Below, piece by piece: positions 51,802 to 59,764 of a stretch of DNA of 64,000 nt. Under the pieces are notes generated by a model. That model did no database searches and was not told where the DNA came from. It saw nothing but the letters and a program-made list of their open reading frames with translations. Position numbers and translations under genes: made by a program. This stretch comes from PHAA01 sp963665865 (GTDB taxonomy: Bacteria; Bacillota; Syntrophomonadia; Syntrophomonadales; Syntrophomonadaceae), in the NCBI GenBank assembly GCA_963665865.2, contig CAXXWF010000001.1, positions 3,286,001-3,350,000 of the forward strand, read 5' to 3'. Each line of letters opens with the position of its first letter. Within the stretch, counting starts at the first letter, position 1.

Positions 51802-52149
51802 ATGGATATACAAAAAGTAACAGCAGAATACCGTCTATCAAAGTGGATGCAAGTTATACAGGAAAAGCAGTGCAGCGGGCAAAGCGTTAAGGAATTCTGC
51901 AGGGATACAGGAATAAGCAGTAATGCATACTTTTACTGGCAGCGGAAATTACGAAAGGCTGCATGTGCAGGGATTTCAAAGCTGGAGGAGCCCGTGAACT
52001 GTGTTCCAGAAGGATGGATACAACTTGCCCAAGGTCAAGAAATAAAATCCACGCTGGATATTGAAGTCGGCGGTTGCCGAGTCACTGTGGATGCGGAGAC
52101 AGATCCTGAACTTCTGAAAAAAGTCTGCCGCATATTAAAGGTACTGTAA
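51802..52149 (+). CDS. tnpA: IS66 TnpA
   Basis: The protein of about 115 residues starts at ATG 51802 (GGAG upstream; the longer frame from 51739 has no site). It has an N-terminal helix-turn-helix with YRLSKWMQVIQEKQCSGQSVKEFCRDTGISSNAYFYWQRKLR, typical of IS66 TnpA/OrfA (only key residues W--W---- and S---YF-W quoted as pattern). Its stop codon overlaps the TnpB start by one base (TAATG). It is needed for IS66 transposition together with TnpB and TnpC. Confidence 0.9.
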   Translation: MDIQKVTAEYRLSKWMQVIQEKQCSGQSVKEFCRDTGISSNAYFYWQRKLRKAACAGISKLEEPVNCVPEGWIQLAQGQEIKSTLDIEVGGCRVTVDAETDPELLKKVCRILKVL

Positions 52150-52499
52150 TGAGGTGGAGTGACAAACCCGTGTACATATGCTGCGGGCATACAGATATGA
52201 GGAAATCTATTAATGGACTAATGACGCTGGTTAAAGATAGCTTTTTGCTTGATCCGTTTTCGGAAGCATTGTTTGTATTCTGCAATCGGCATCGAAATAG
52301 AATGAAAATATTAGAATGGGACGGCGATGGATTCTGGTTGTATTTCAAGCGTCTGGAGCGCGGACATTTTCGCTGGCCGGCAAAGGGAGACACGGATACC
52401 ATGGTTCTTGAAACCAAAGAATTATCCTATCTCATTGAAGGTGCAAAATTGGAAAAAAAGCTTAAACGAGAAGAAGTTTTTGAGCGGCAGATCTCTTGA
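52149..52499 (+). CDS. tnpB: IS66 TnpB (Orf2)
   Basis: This 116-residue protein matches IS66 Orf2: it has VYICCGHTDMRKSINGLMTLV, LFVFCNRHRNRMKILEWDGDGFWLYFKRLERG and FRWP. This is the conserved pattern of IS66 TnpB, a DUF1153/IS66_Orf2 protein of unknown biochemical function. It is translated from an ATG overlapping the tnpA stop codon and ends 75 bases before tnpC. It is full length. Confidence 0.96.
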   Translation: MRWSDKPVYICCGHTDMRKSINGLMTLVKDSFLLDPFSEALFVFCNRHRNRMKILEWDGDGFWLYFKRLERGHFRWPAKGDTDTMVLETKELSYLIEGAKLEKKLKREEVFERQIS

Positions 52500-52573
52500 A
52501 ATATTCATCTCGCAAAGTGCTTAAAACCGCATAAATACTAGCTTCAATGGGGTTATTGTGGTATAATTTTCTT

Positions 52574-54175
52574 ATGAAAATGCAAGTTGATTCAGCAGAA
52601 AAACTGCTTGAAATAATTGAAGAAAAGGACCGCAAAATTGCTGAGTTAGAACAGCAGGTACAGTGGTTTATATCACAGATCCGCCTTGCGAAACATAAAC
52701 AATTTGGCGTATCCAGTGAAAAGACCGGCGATCTTCAGTTGTCCATATTCAACGAGGCCGAATCCAGTGCTGATATAACCATACCGGAACCGAAACTTAC
52801 CGAAGTACAGGCGCATTATCGCAAACGAACACGCCTTACAACTGACAAATTGCCTAAGGATTTGCCTGTTGAGGTAATTGAACACGAGCTGCCGGTTGAA
52901 GAATGTATTTGCCCGGATTGTGGCAATGGATTACATACTATGGGAAGAGAAATCCGGGAAGAACTTAAAGTCATTCCTGCAAAAGCAGTAATTATACGGC
53001 ACGTACGGCATGTTTACGCCTGCCGTAATTGTGAAGGCACTTCCGACCATGTTCCTATCGTAAAGGCAGATATGCCAGAACCTGTCATAAAAGGCGGATT
53101 TGCTTCCCCTGATACAATAGCCCACATAGCCGTGCAGAAATTCATGATGGCCTCCCCCCTATACCGGCAGGAGCAAGAGTGGAAACAAAATGGCATCCTG
53201 CTTTCCCGACAGACTATGTCAAACTGGCTGATCAAAGCCAGTGAGAAATGGTTGGAACCGATATATGAAGAGATGAAGCACCGATTATGTGAGCATGAAG
53301 TGCTTCACGCAGACGAAACGACCGTGCAGGTGTTGAAAGAACCGGGTAAGGCAGCACAGTCAAAGAGTTACATGTGGCTGTACCGTACCAGCGGAGAGGC
53401 AAAACACCAGATTGTAATTTATGATTATCAACCTGACAGAAGACATATACATCCTGAAAAATTTTTAAAATCTTTTAAAGGATACCTTCATGCAGATGGA
53501 TATGACGGTTATCATAAGCTTCCTGAAACCATAATTGTGGTAGGCTGCCTGGCACATCTTAGGCGGAAGTTTTTTGATGCCTTTAAAACTCTGCCTAAGG
53601 ACAAACAACCGGAATCCAATGCGGCAAAAGGAGTAGCCTATTGCGATAGACTCTTCAATCTTGAAAAACAGTTTGCCACGCTTAGCCCGGATAACCGCCT
53701 TAAGGAGCGTAAATGCCTTTCAAGGCCTGTATTTGATGAATTTTACAATTGGACAGAAGGTCTTGCTGTTTTGCCCAATACTCTTCTCGGCAAAGCGGTG
53801 CATTATGCAAAGTCCCAGCGAAAGTATCTCGAAAGATACCTGTTGGAAGGGCGTCTTGAAATTTCAAATAACCGTGCAGAACGCAGTATTAAACCTTTTG
53901 TAATTGGTAGAAAGAACTGGATCTTTACTAATACGCCAAACGGCGCTAGGGCCAGTGCAATTTATTACAGCCTGATTGTAAGTGCAAGAGAAAATGGTTT
54001 GAATCCATTTGAATATTTAACGTGGATTTTTACCAATGCCCCTAACTTGGGAAAAACGGGTTACGCATCTGAGATTAAAGACTTTTTACCCGGTAGTGCA
54101 GCCTTGCCGGAGAAAGTATTCACCCCGCAGCTTGGTAACACGAATCTGAAAAAATTAGCGTGGGAGGAAGACTGA
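52574..54175 (+). CDS. tnpC: IS66 TnpC transposase
   Basis: The transposase of about 533 residues starts at ATG 52574. An N-terminal leucine-zipper region (LLEIIEEKDRKIAELEQQVQWF) is followed by a zinc-finger (CICPDCGNG and CRNCEG) and the DDE domain. The catalytic Asp are in LHADETTVQVL and HADGYDGYHKL. The Glu is in NNRAERSIKPFVIGRKNWIF. The C-terminal region (YSLIVSARENGLNPFEYLTWI) is typical. It catalyses cut-and-paste or copy-out of IS66. It is complete, and its stop overlaps the start of the fourth gene by one base. Confidence 0.97.
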   Translation: MKMQVDSAEKLLEIIEEKDRKIAELEQQVQWFISQIRLAKHKQFGVSSEKTGDLQLSIFNEAESSADITIPEPKLTEVQAHYRKRTRLTTDKLPKDLPVEVIEHELPVEECICPDCGNGLHTMGREIREELKVIPAKAVIIRHVRHVYACRNCEGTSDHVPIVKADMPEPVIKGGFASPDTIAHIAVQKFMMASPLYRQEQEWKQNGILLSRQTMSNWLIKASEKWLEPIYEEMKHRLCEHEVLHADETTVQVLKEPGKAAQSKSYMWLYRTSGEAKHQIVIYDYQPDRRHIHPEKFLKSFKGYLHADGYDGYHKLPETIIVVGCLAHLRRKFFDAFKTLPKDKQPESNAAKGVAYCDRLFNLEKQFATLSPDNRLKERKCLSRPVFDEFYNWTEGLAVLPNTLLGKAVHYAKSQRKYLERYLLEGRLEISNNRAERSIKPFVIGRKNWIFTNTPNGARASAIYYSLIVSARENGLNPFEYLTWIFTNAPNLGKTGYASEIKDFLPGSAALPEKVFTPQLGNTNLKKLAWEED

Positions 54176-54459
54176 TGAAGGTTGGAAAACATACGGCGTT
54201 TATGATAGATTTTGTCTCCGATTTTGCTGATGGAAAGATATCAAGATATTTCTTTGAAATGGATTATTCAGGCTATGTTATTCAGTATTTTCCAAAGATG
54301 AAAAGGGAGAATGCTCGTTTAGCGCAAAAATTTGTTAGCACTGTCGATGATGTCGTCGAATATGCTCAAGCCAACAACATATCTGATGAGGATTTTAGGA
54401 TAATGGTTAACAATGCTCTTTGCGATCTTGTTGGAGTGGATGAGCCTGACTTAATGTAG
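54175..54459 (+). CDS. Small passenger protein of the IS66 element
   Basis: The protein of about 94 residues starts at ATG 54175, overlapping the tnpC stop (TGATG) with GGGAGGAAG upstream, so it is coupled to the transposase. It is acidic, soluble and of no family I recognise: FMIDFVSDFADGKISRYFFEMDYSGYVIQYFPKM and a helical second half (AQKFVSTVDDVVEYAQANN). It lies inside the IS66 inverted repeats and is part of the element. Some IS66 members carry such a fourth ORF, with unknown role, perhaps regulating transposition. Confidence 0.75.
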   Translation: MKVGKHTAFMIDFVSDFADGKISRYFFEMDYSGYVIQYFPKMKRENARLAQKFVSTVDDVVEYAQANNISDEDFRIMVNNALCDLVGVDEPDLM

Positions 54460-54487
54460 CTCACGTCACAGTGTCTTTGACGCTTAC

Positions 54488-54495
54488 AAATAGTG
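54488..54495. repeat. IS66 target-site duplication, right copy (AAATAGTG)
   Basis: This is the second copy of AAATAGTG, directly after the right end of the IS66 element and within the orfB reading frame of the interrupted IS3 element. Confidence 0.93.
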
Positions 54496-55329
54496 CACGA
54501 TCTAAGGCGTAAATACAAAGTCACTGAGCTGATAAAAATAGCTGGCATTCCACGAAGTACATATTACTATCACACTAAGAGTCAAAGTAAACCTGATAAA
54601 TATGCTTCGATTCGTCCTGTAATAAGCCAGATATTCATAGATAACAAAGGCCGTTATGGGTACCGTAGAATAACTGCAGAGTTAAAGAAACGAGCGCTGG
54701 TGATCAATCATAAAACCGTACAGAGACTAATGAAAGAATTAAACCTGTATTGCTTTGTACGAATCAAAAAATACAACTCATATCGAGGCGAGATTGGAAA
54801 AGTTGCTCCCAACCTGTTAAACCGAGAATTTAAAGCCATGAATCCTAATGAAAAGTGGGTTACGGACATAACAGAGTTTCATCTATTTAGCCAGAAGATT
54901 TATTTATCCCCTATACTTGATCTGTATAATGGAGAAATCATCAGTTATGATATATCAAACCATCCGCGTTTTTCACAGGTCACGGCAATGTTAAATCAGG
55001 CTTTTATAAAGATACCGGACAATACAGAACTAATACTACATTCGGATCAAGGATGGCAGTACCGCATGGCAGCATACCAACAAGCTTTAAAAGTGAAAGG
55101 TATCCGCCAGAGCATGTCACGCAAGGCCACATGCTTGGATAACGCCGTAATGGAAAACTTCTTTGGCCATCTGAAATCGGAATTACTATACAACCAGGAA
55201 TTTGAATCTGTTGATCATTTTATCCAGGAACTGCATGCATACCTAGAATACTATAACCATAGAAGAATAAAGAAAAAGCTCAACTATATGAGTCCAATAG
55301 AATACAGGTTGTTGCTGGCAGTTGCTTGA
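54493..55329 (+). CDS. IS3-family OrfB (integrase), 5' end displaced by IS66
   Basis: The 278-residue frame is an IS3/IS150-type OrfB: an HTH_21 region (GRYGYRRITAELKKR and INHKTVQRLM) followed by an rve integrase domain. Catalytic residues appear in WVTDITEF (Asp), LHSDQGWQY (Asp) and NAVMENFFGHLKSE (Glu). It ends with YYNHRRIKKKLNYMSPIEYR. The GTG at 54493 lies in the target duplication and is not a natural start. In the intact element OrfB would begin by -1 frameshifting near AAGAAAGAAAAG (about 51640), but IS66 now separates the two. No independent expression signal was seen. Confidence 0.9.
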   Translation: MHDLRRKYKVTELIKIAGIPRSTYYYHTKSQSKPDKYASIRPVISQIFIDNKGRYGYRRITAELKKRALVINHKTVQRLMKELNLYCFVRIKKYNSYRGEIGKVAPNLLNREFKAMNPNEKWVTDITEFHLFSQKIYLSPILDLYNGEIISYDISNHPRFSQVTAMLNQAFIKIPDNTELILHSDQGWQYRMAAYQQALKVKGIRQSMSRKATCLDNAVMENFFGHLKSELLYNQEFESVDHFIQELHAYLEYYNHRRIKKKLNYMSPIEYRLLLAVA

Positions 55330-55397
55330 TGACGCTGTAAAATACTATAACAATTTTTGTCTAAATTTAGGGGTTCAGTTCAGTTTGGCTCATTTTG

Positions 55398-55545
55398 ATC
55401 CGGAATACCCATAGACTCGTTTATGATTGATCTTCCAGCCTTCACGCTGTAATAGTATATGTATGCGCGATAGCCGTACCGTACACAGGTGGCCGTGATT
55501 TCCTTGATCCGCTAAACGGGCAAGCTTGTTTCATTTCCTCCTGGA
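55398..55545 (-). pseudogene. 5' part of the older IS3 OrfB remnant
   Basis: On the minus strand this stretch reads IKEITATCVRYGYR and, after a one-base frameshift, IHILLQREGWKINHKRVYG. This is the N-terminal helix-turn-helix region of an IS3-family OrfB. The continuation VYRLYREEGLN lies beyond the younger IS3 element at about 51110-51160. The two halves therefore belonged to one gene, split by the younger insertion. The rest of the 5' end and its orfA were not found. Confidence 0.75.
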
Positions 55546-55953
55546 CCATTCGATGTCCTTCTTTAACACCTTCTCCTTTTGTTTATCACGGAATTCCAGA
55601 GGCATATCCGCCTTGTAGAGATCACAAGGATTGAATATCTCACCGGTAGAAAGTATGTGACAAATGGGGCTGCTAAGCTTCTGATTGCGCAAGGGCTTGT
55701 TCGAGAAAGTGACATACCATGCTTACTTTTGCAACCTGCTTAAAAAATTTATTGTCTATCTAAGGAGCGAGTGTACCCTTTTTTAGCTCCCATCCGTGTT
55801 ATCCAGTGATCGTGATGTTTTCACACTAATCCTTGTAATATGCACACCTAAACTCTAAGGTTGCGATATCTACATTTTGTTGTTATAAATGTCTTCTAAT
55901 AGTAATATTTCGTTCTATTTCGGTAAGACTAAATACATAAAAAGTAATCCATC
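55546..55953. other. Decayed region after the insertion cluster
   Basis: About 400 bases hold no intact gene. Short open stretches look coding-like (plus strand around 55628-55741, reading YLTGRKYVTNGAAKLLIAQG and ending at a stop; minus strand around 55540-55610) but were not recognised and seem to be gene debris. The end nearest 55953 is AT-rich and may hold a terminator for the gene on the minus strand. Confidence 0.5.
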
Positions 55954-57123
55954 CTAAAATTTGCGTTTCAATTTCCTAATCATTTCGGTTATATCCGGTC
56001 CTATAATTATTGATATTCTTTTTTTCAGTGTCTTCTTACAATATTTATTTTGAATAAATTCAATCGGCTTGGAGTTAAAATCACCGAAGAATTCCTCCCT
56101 CCGAGAAGGTCTTGTTGCAGGTTCTTGAAGATGTTTATTCCCGGTTATTGCTTCTTTTAATGGTCGTTCCATATAAATAGCTCTGTCTTTGAACTCTTCA
56201 AAAAGCTTCTGCGCCTTATCGTTGTTTAAGAGCATCAATGATATTCCCTTTTTGAATTCTTCTTTTGGAACTGCGCTTGGGTCCAACCCCCAATAATCAG
56301 CTAAAGTAATATCACCAATTCGTGGCAAGGTAGCATGCTGACAAGTGCTGCATGACCTTCTCGATATTAATGAACCATAAAAGCTGGTCATAAATAAATT
56401 ATTATAGGATTTTATAAATTTTTGATTGCCGTTTTCCAATTCAAAGCATATAGTCGATATCTTCCATCCATTTTTCTTACTTCGGAAAAATACCCTTTTA
56501 ATTTTCGAATCCCATTTGGTCTCTTGGTCATGAAAGCATTTTAAAGCAACGGAAGTTGATCCCACTCCATGGCATATTACTTCAGTGGTATAAAGATTGT
56601 TATAACGCTTACCTAAAAAAGAAAGTAATCCAGCAACTTGACAGGGTGTTCCGGAAAATAGAACTATTTTCTTGTTGTCCAGGATCTGTTTAATATCTCT
56701 AAAAGCATAATGTATCTCACTTTGAATATATTTTGATCCCCTAAGTTCTATCAATTGTTCAATACTATGAACAGTTCTATGGTAAGGAATAAGGTTATCA
56801 CCCAGAGCAACTCCAAAAACAATTCCACCTTTTTCAAGAATATAACTGGCAATAACCGAAAACATACCTCCTGATGTGCTGTAAAATCTTATATCAGGAT
56901 CTTTGTTCCAACAAGCAAAGGCCTGGGGTTTAGCCTTATTATCTCTAATCAGTGGATTCATTTCAGGGCACACCTTTTCACATAAACTACAATTCATACA
57001 TTCTAATCCGTCAATAGACGGCATCATAAATCCTTCGTTATCATAAATCATCGCAATACACTTTTTAGGACATATATTCATACATGCTCCACAGGCTGTG
57101 CATTTCAAATCTTCACAAAGCAT
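55954..57123 (-). CDS. Coenzyme F420 hydrogenase/dehydrogenase beta-subunit-like protein with two 4Fe-4S clusters
   Basis: This 389-residue protein begins with two ferredoxin-type Cys motifs (CTACGACMNICPKKC and CMNCSLCEKVCPE), enough for two 4Fe-4S clusters. The FrhB/FdhB family domain (about 80-330) includes YSTSGGMFSVIASYIL, FSGTPCQVAGLLSFLG and RSCSTCQHATLPRIGDITLADYWG. Members in polysaccharide loci are common and usually sit next to pyruvyl transferases. Their redox role there is not established. A GGTGAAG site precedes the ATG. It is followed (in transcription order) by nothing recognisable and lies at the end of the second polysaccharide operon. Confidence 0.88.
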   Translation of the reverse strand: MLCEDLKCTACGACMNICPKKCIAMIYDNEGFMMPSIDGLECMNCSLCEKVCPEMNPLIRDNKAKPQAFACWNKDPDIRFYSTSGGMFSVIASYILEKGGIVFGVALGDNLIPYHRTVHSIEQLIELRGSKYIQSEIHYAFRDIKQILDNKKIVLFSGTPCQVAGLLSFLGKRYNNLYTTEVICHGVGSTSVALKCFHDQETKWDSKIKRVFFRSKKNGWKISTICFELENGNQKFIKSYNNLFMTSFYGSLISRRSCSTCQHATLPRIGDITLADYWGLDPSAVPKEEFKKGISLMLLNNDKAQKLFEEFKDRAIYMERPLKEAITGNKHLQEPATRPSRREEFFGDFNSKPIEFIQNKYCKKTLKKRISIIIGPDITEMIRKLKRKF

Positions 57124-57144
57124 TTCTTCACCTGTCTCCTATAA

Positions 57145-58275
57145 TTAATTGCTAATCGCGTTTTGGATAAAAGCAATAGATTTCTCTCTTTCTTTCGTTA
57201 AAATTCCTTGAGCTATTTCATAATCTAGCTTCAGCATATCCTTCGAAAAAACAACACCTGGCTTTATTAAGCGCGACTCAAGATGGAAAAACTCAAGTAC
57301 ATTATAGATACGAGAGTTATCCGATGTTTCCTCAGAATCATCTCGCTTACAAAAGCTAAAAAATGGCTTTTTATAATTAACAGCAAAAATTGTACCGTGA
57401 AAAGAATCTGTACAGATAACAGCAGCATCCTTTATTAATCCCAAAAATTCAGCCGGACCGGCATTATATATTTTACGATGTCCCCCGGCCATATCCACAT
57501 AGGACATAGGAAGGACAATTACCATATACCCAGTTTGTTTTTGAATATCGTCAACAAATCTTCGACAATACTCTACTTCCCCCAAGAAATAGCATAGAAT
57601 ATATGGTTTTATAACCTGTTGTCTAATAGCAATTTCATCCCATTGCTCATGAGTCTGCAACAAGGTTGGATCCAGCACTTGTTGAACAAATCGATCTGTA
57701 ATCTCAGCTATTATTTCGCATCCTCTTTGTTCTCTTACAGATAGGTATTGAACACTCTTAAGCCAGCTTTTCATCTGAGTAGCCTTTTCGGGTGATACTT
57801 CGTTTACACCAACACTAGGTGCATATGATATTGTCGTTTTATCAATAGGTGCAAAAGTGAGGTAAAAAGCTTCAGAGCTACTGCCCAAATATGGGTTCCA
57901 TACCTGATCACTCCCTGTCACATATACATCGTATGTAGGCGGATCCTTCTTTAAATCATCCAAGGTATTATAGCTTTTTTCACTTTCCCGAATATATCTA
58001 CTGCAAAATTCACTAAAACGCATTCCTCTAAGCGATAGATTATTTCTATTTAGAAATTTTGGTATGTACTGATTAGGATGAAGTATAACATAAGGCAATC
58101 TTCTAAACTTCTTATATAATTTAGGGGTTTGAAAACCTATTGTGTCTTTCAACCTATAATCTATCATCTCACTATAACAACCCAAATCCTCAAATATCTT
58201 TTGCATTGCATAAGCTTGTAAAATAGTTCCATAGTTGTTTAAAAAATGGTATGTGGTAATTCCTACCTTTTTCAT
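57145..58275 (-). CDS. Polysaccharide pyruvyl transferase family protein
   Basis: The protein of about 376 residues starts at ATG 58275 (GAGGTGG upstream). It has a TTYHFLNNYGTILQAYAMQ opening, YVTGSDQVWNPYLG, and the family's TDSFHGTIFAVNYKKPFFSF motif. Such enzymes transfer pyruvate from phosphoenolpyruvate to a sugar, forming a ketal. Pyruvylated wall polymer is what SLH domains bind, and SLH proteins are encoded at 16271 and 43463. It lies next to the F420-beta-like gene, the usual pairing in polysaccharide loci. Substrate cannot be read from sequence. Confidence 0.9.
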   Translation of the reverse strand: MKKVGITTYHFLNNYGTILQAYAMQKIFEDLGCYSEMIDYRLKDTIGFQTPKLYKKFRRLPYVILHPNQYIPKFLNRNNLSLRGMRFSEFCSRYIRESEKSYNTLDDLKKDPPTYDVYVTGSDQVWNPYLGSSSEAFYLTFAPIDKTTISYAPSVGVNEVSPEKATQMKSWLKSVQYLSVREQRGCEIIAEITDRFVQQVLDPTLLQTHEQWDEIAIRQQVIKPYILCYFLGEVEYCRRFVDDIQKQTGYMVIVLPMSYVDMAGGHRKIYNAGPAEFLGLIKDAAVICTDSFHGTIFAVNYKKPFFSFCKRDDSEETSDNSRIYNVLEFFHLESRLIKPGVVFSKDMLKLDYEIAQGILTKEREKSIAFIQNAISN

Positions 58276-58360
58276 AATAGACCACCTCATAAAAATAATA
58301 ATTTTGTATACTCAAAAATTTCATATATCAACCCCATATACTAAAGCAATTAACCATCCT

Positions 58361-59764
58361 TTATTTTCTCTTCACATAACCGGATATCATTTTATGCAGG
58401 AATTTTAAGTCTACTAAGTTCAGTAATATAATCACAACAAAGACCAATGCAGAACTTATATAACAAATTGTACCTGGCAGAAATATCATGACAACAGCTT
58501 GTGCAGTAATGAGTACATAACCAAGACAATCCCTTACTATGTTTATCTTCAGTTCGACAAACCTTTTGGTGTCAATGAGCCGCATCATCCACACAACAAG
58601 ATACGCTATGATGCTTGCGCACGATGCCCCCAAAGGACCCAATGACGGAACCAACAAAAAGTTGAATCCTACTGAAAAAATGCCTCCTGCTAGTGTAGTT
58701 ACAAAAAGCATATTGGTTTCTGTGCTCGCTGAATACAAAGAACCAAGAAAACCTGATAGAGATCCAAACACAACGGATATTAATAAAAAGGGGATATATT
58801 TCCACGCAATAAAAAACTCAGCCGATAATAAAAAAGTTGAAATTGGCTTTATAAGTGCGATTAACGCCGAGCAGCCAAGCAGCATTGTAACATTCAATAT
58901 CTTATAACCTTTTGTAAAAAACTCAGACTTGTCCTCACTCTCATATTCGCTTATAGCAGACAATAACCACGCTTGAAGAAAAATATTTTGCATAGTAACT
59001 AATATCGTTGGTATTCTAGCTGCCGCGGAAAATAATCCTACTTGCGATACACCGCAAAAGGCAGTGATTACGTAGCGGTTTGCGGTATTATTAAGCCACC
59101 AACTAAGACTATTAGGAGCAAAAGGTATGCTGTATTTAAGAATACTCTTTTTTAGACGTTTTTCGCTAGTTTGTATCGTCACGCATTTATACATGCCTCC
59201 GCCGACAAACAAGACTATCGAGCCTATTATACTGGAAAGAATAAAAGACATCAGATAACCAGTCACACCCATGTGGAATACAACTAGCATTATAATATTT
59301 GAGACTATGATAATAATTGTATTAAGTACGCCGCAAATACCAACTAATTTAATTTTGTTTATCCCACGTGCAAATTGGTTTAAGTAATTAAATAATGCAC
59401 TTGTTATATAAACAGCGTAAAACAAAAATAGGTAATCATTAATGATATTGATCTGCAAAAATAGCGGGAAAGCTAACAGTAATATGCCAAAACCACCAAG
59501 TATTACTTTTATGCCAAAAGAAAAAACTTGTTTAATGTCTTCATCTTTGCTCATCGCAAAACGCAAGGCAGCATTAGCGACGCTGAGCGTGAATATCGGC
59601 ATCAAAAGACCTACTGTCGAGTTAATTAAATCGCTTGTACCAAAGGCTTCTGTAGTCATTACTCGTGTATAAACTGGAAGCATGAAAAAGGCAAGCAATT
59701 TAGATGCAAATTCACTTATAGTAAATATTAAGGTGTTTGACAATAATGTTTTAATCCTGCTCAT
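58361..59764 (-). CDS. Polysaccharide flippase (second locus)
   Basis: This 467-residue protein with about fourteen hydrophobic segments belongs to the MOP/PST flippase superfamily (MATE-like or Wzx). It begins SNTLIFTISEFASKLLAFFMLPVYTRVM and has GTSDLINSTVGLLMPIFTLS, typical of MurJ/Wzx-like proteins. It is not close in sequence to the flippase at 881-2194, so each locus has its own. It overlaps the start of the preceding polymerase gene by 14 bases, so it is coupled. The ribosome site is weak, consistent with coupling. Confidence 0.86.
   Translation of the reverse strand: MSRIKTLLSNTLIFTISEFASKLLAFFMLPVYTRVMTTEAFGTSDLINSTVGLLMPIFTLSVANAALRFAMSKDEDIKQVFSFGIKVILGGFGILLLAFPLFLQINIINDYLFLFYAVYITSALFNYLNQFARGINKIKLVGICGVLNTIIIIVSNIIMLVVFHMGVTGYLMSFILSSIIGSIVLFVGGGMYKCVTIQTSEKRLKKSILKYSIPFAPNSLSWWLNNTANRYVITAFCGVSQVGLFSAAARIPTILVTMQNIFLQAWLLSAISEYESEDKSEFFTKGYKILNVTMLLGCSALIALIKPISTFLLSAEFFIAWKYIPFLLISVVFGSLSGFLGSLYSASTETNMLFVTTLAGGIFSVGFNFLLVPSLGPLGASCASIIAYLVVWMMRLIDTKRFVELKINIVRDCLGYVLITAQAVVMIFLPGTICYISSALVFVVIILLNLVDLKFLHKMISGYVKRK

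Larger units (their letters stand above)
51672..54487 (+). mobile_element. IS66-family insertion sequence (2816 bp)
   Basis: The left end GTAAGCGTCAAAGATAC (51672-51688) and right end GTGTCTTTGACGCTTAC (54471-54487) are inverted copies with one mismatch. The 8-bp duplication AAATAGTG flanks it. It encodes TnpA, TnpB and TnpC in overlapping or close order plus a fourth small gene. All are intact, so the element may be active. It inserted in the orfA/orfB junction of an IS3-family element. Confidence 0.96.
51186..55382 (+). mobile_element. IS3-family element (IS150-like), interrupted by IS66
   Basis: Ends are TGAAGTGCACCCC (51186) and, reversed, TGAACTGAACCCC (to 55382), with further matches towards TTAGAC. 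GTT is present on both outer sides (51183-51185 and 55383-55385), a probable 3-bp target duplication. Without IS66 and its duplication the element is about 1373 bases, normal for the family. It holds orfA and orfB on the plus strand and lies inside the older transposase remnant. OrfA carries a stop, so the element is probably dead. Confidence 0.9.

Noticed and set aside
54493..55329. GTG at 54493 as the start of an independent OrfB gene
   Set aside because: The codon lies in the IS66 target duplication, with no ribosome site. OrfB of IS3 elements is normally made by frameshifting from orfA.
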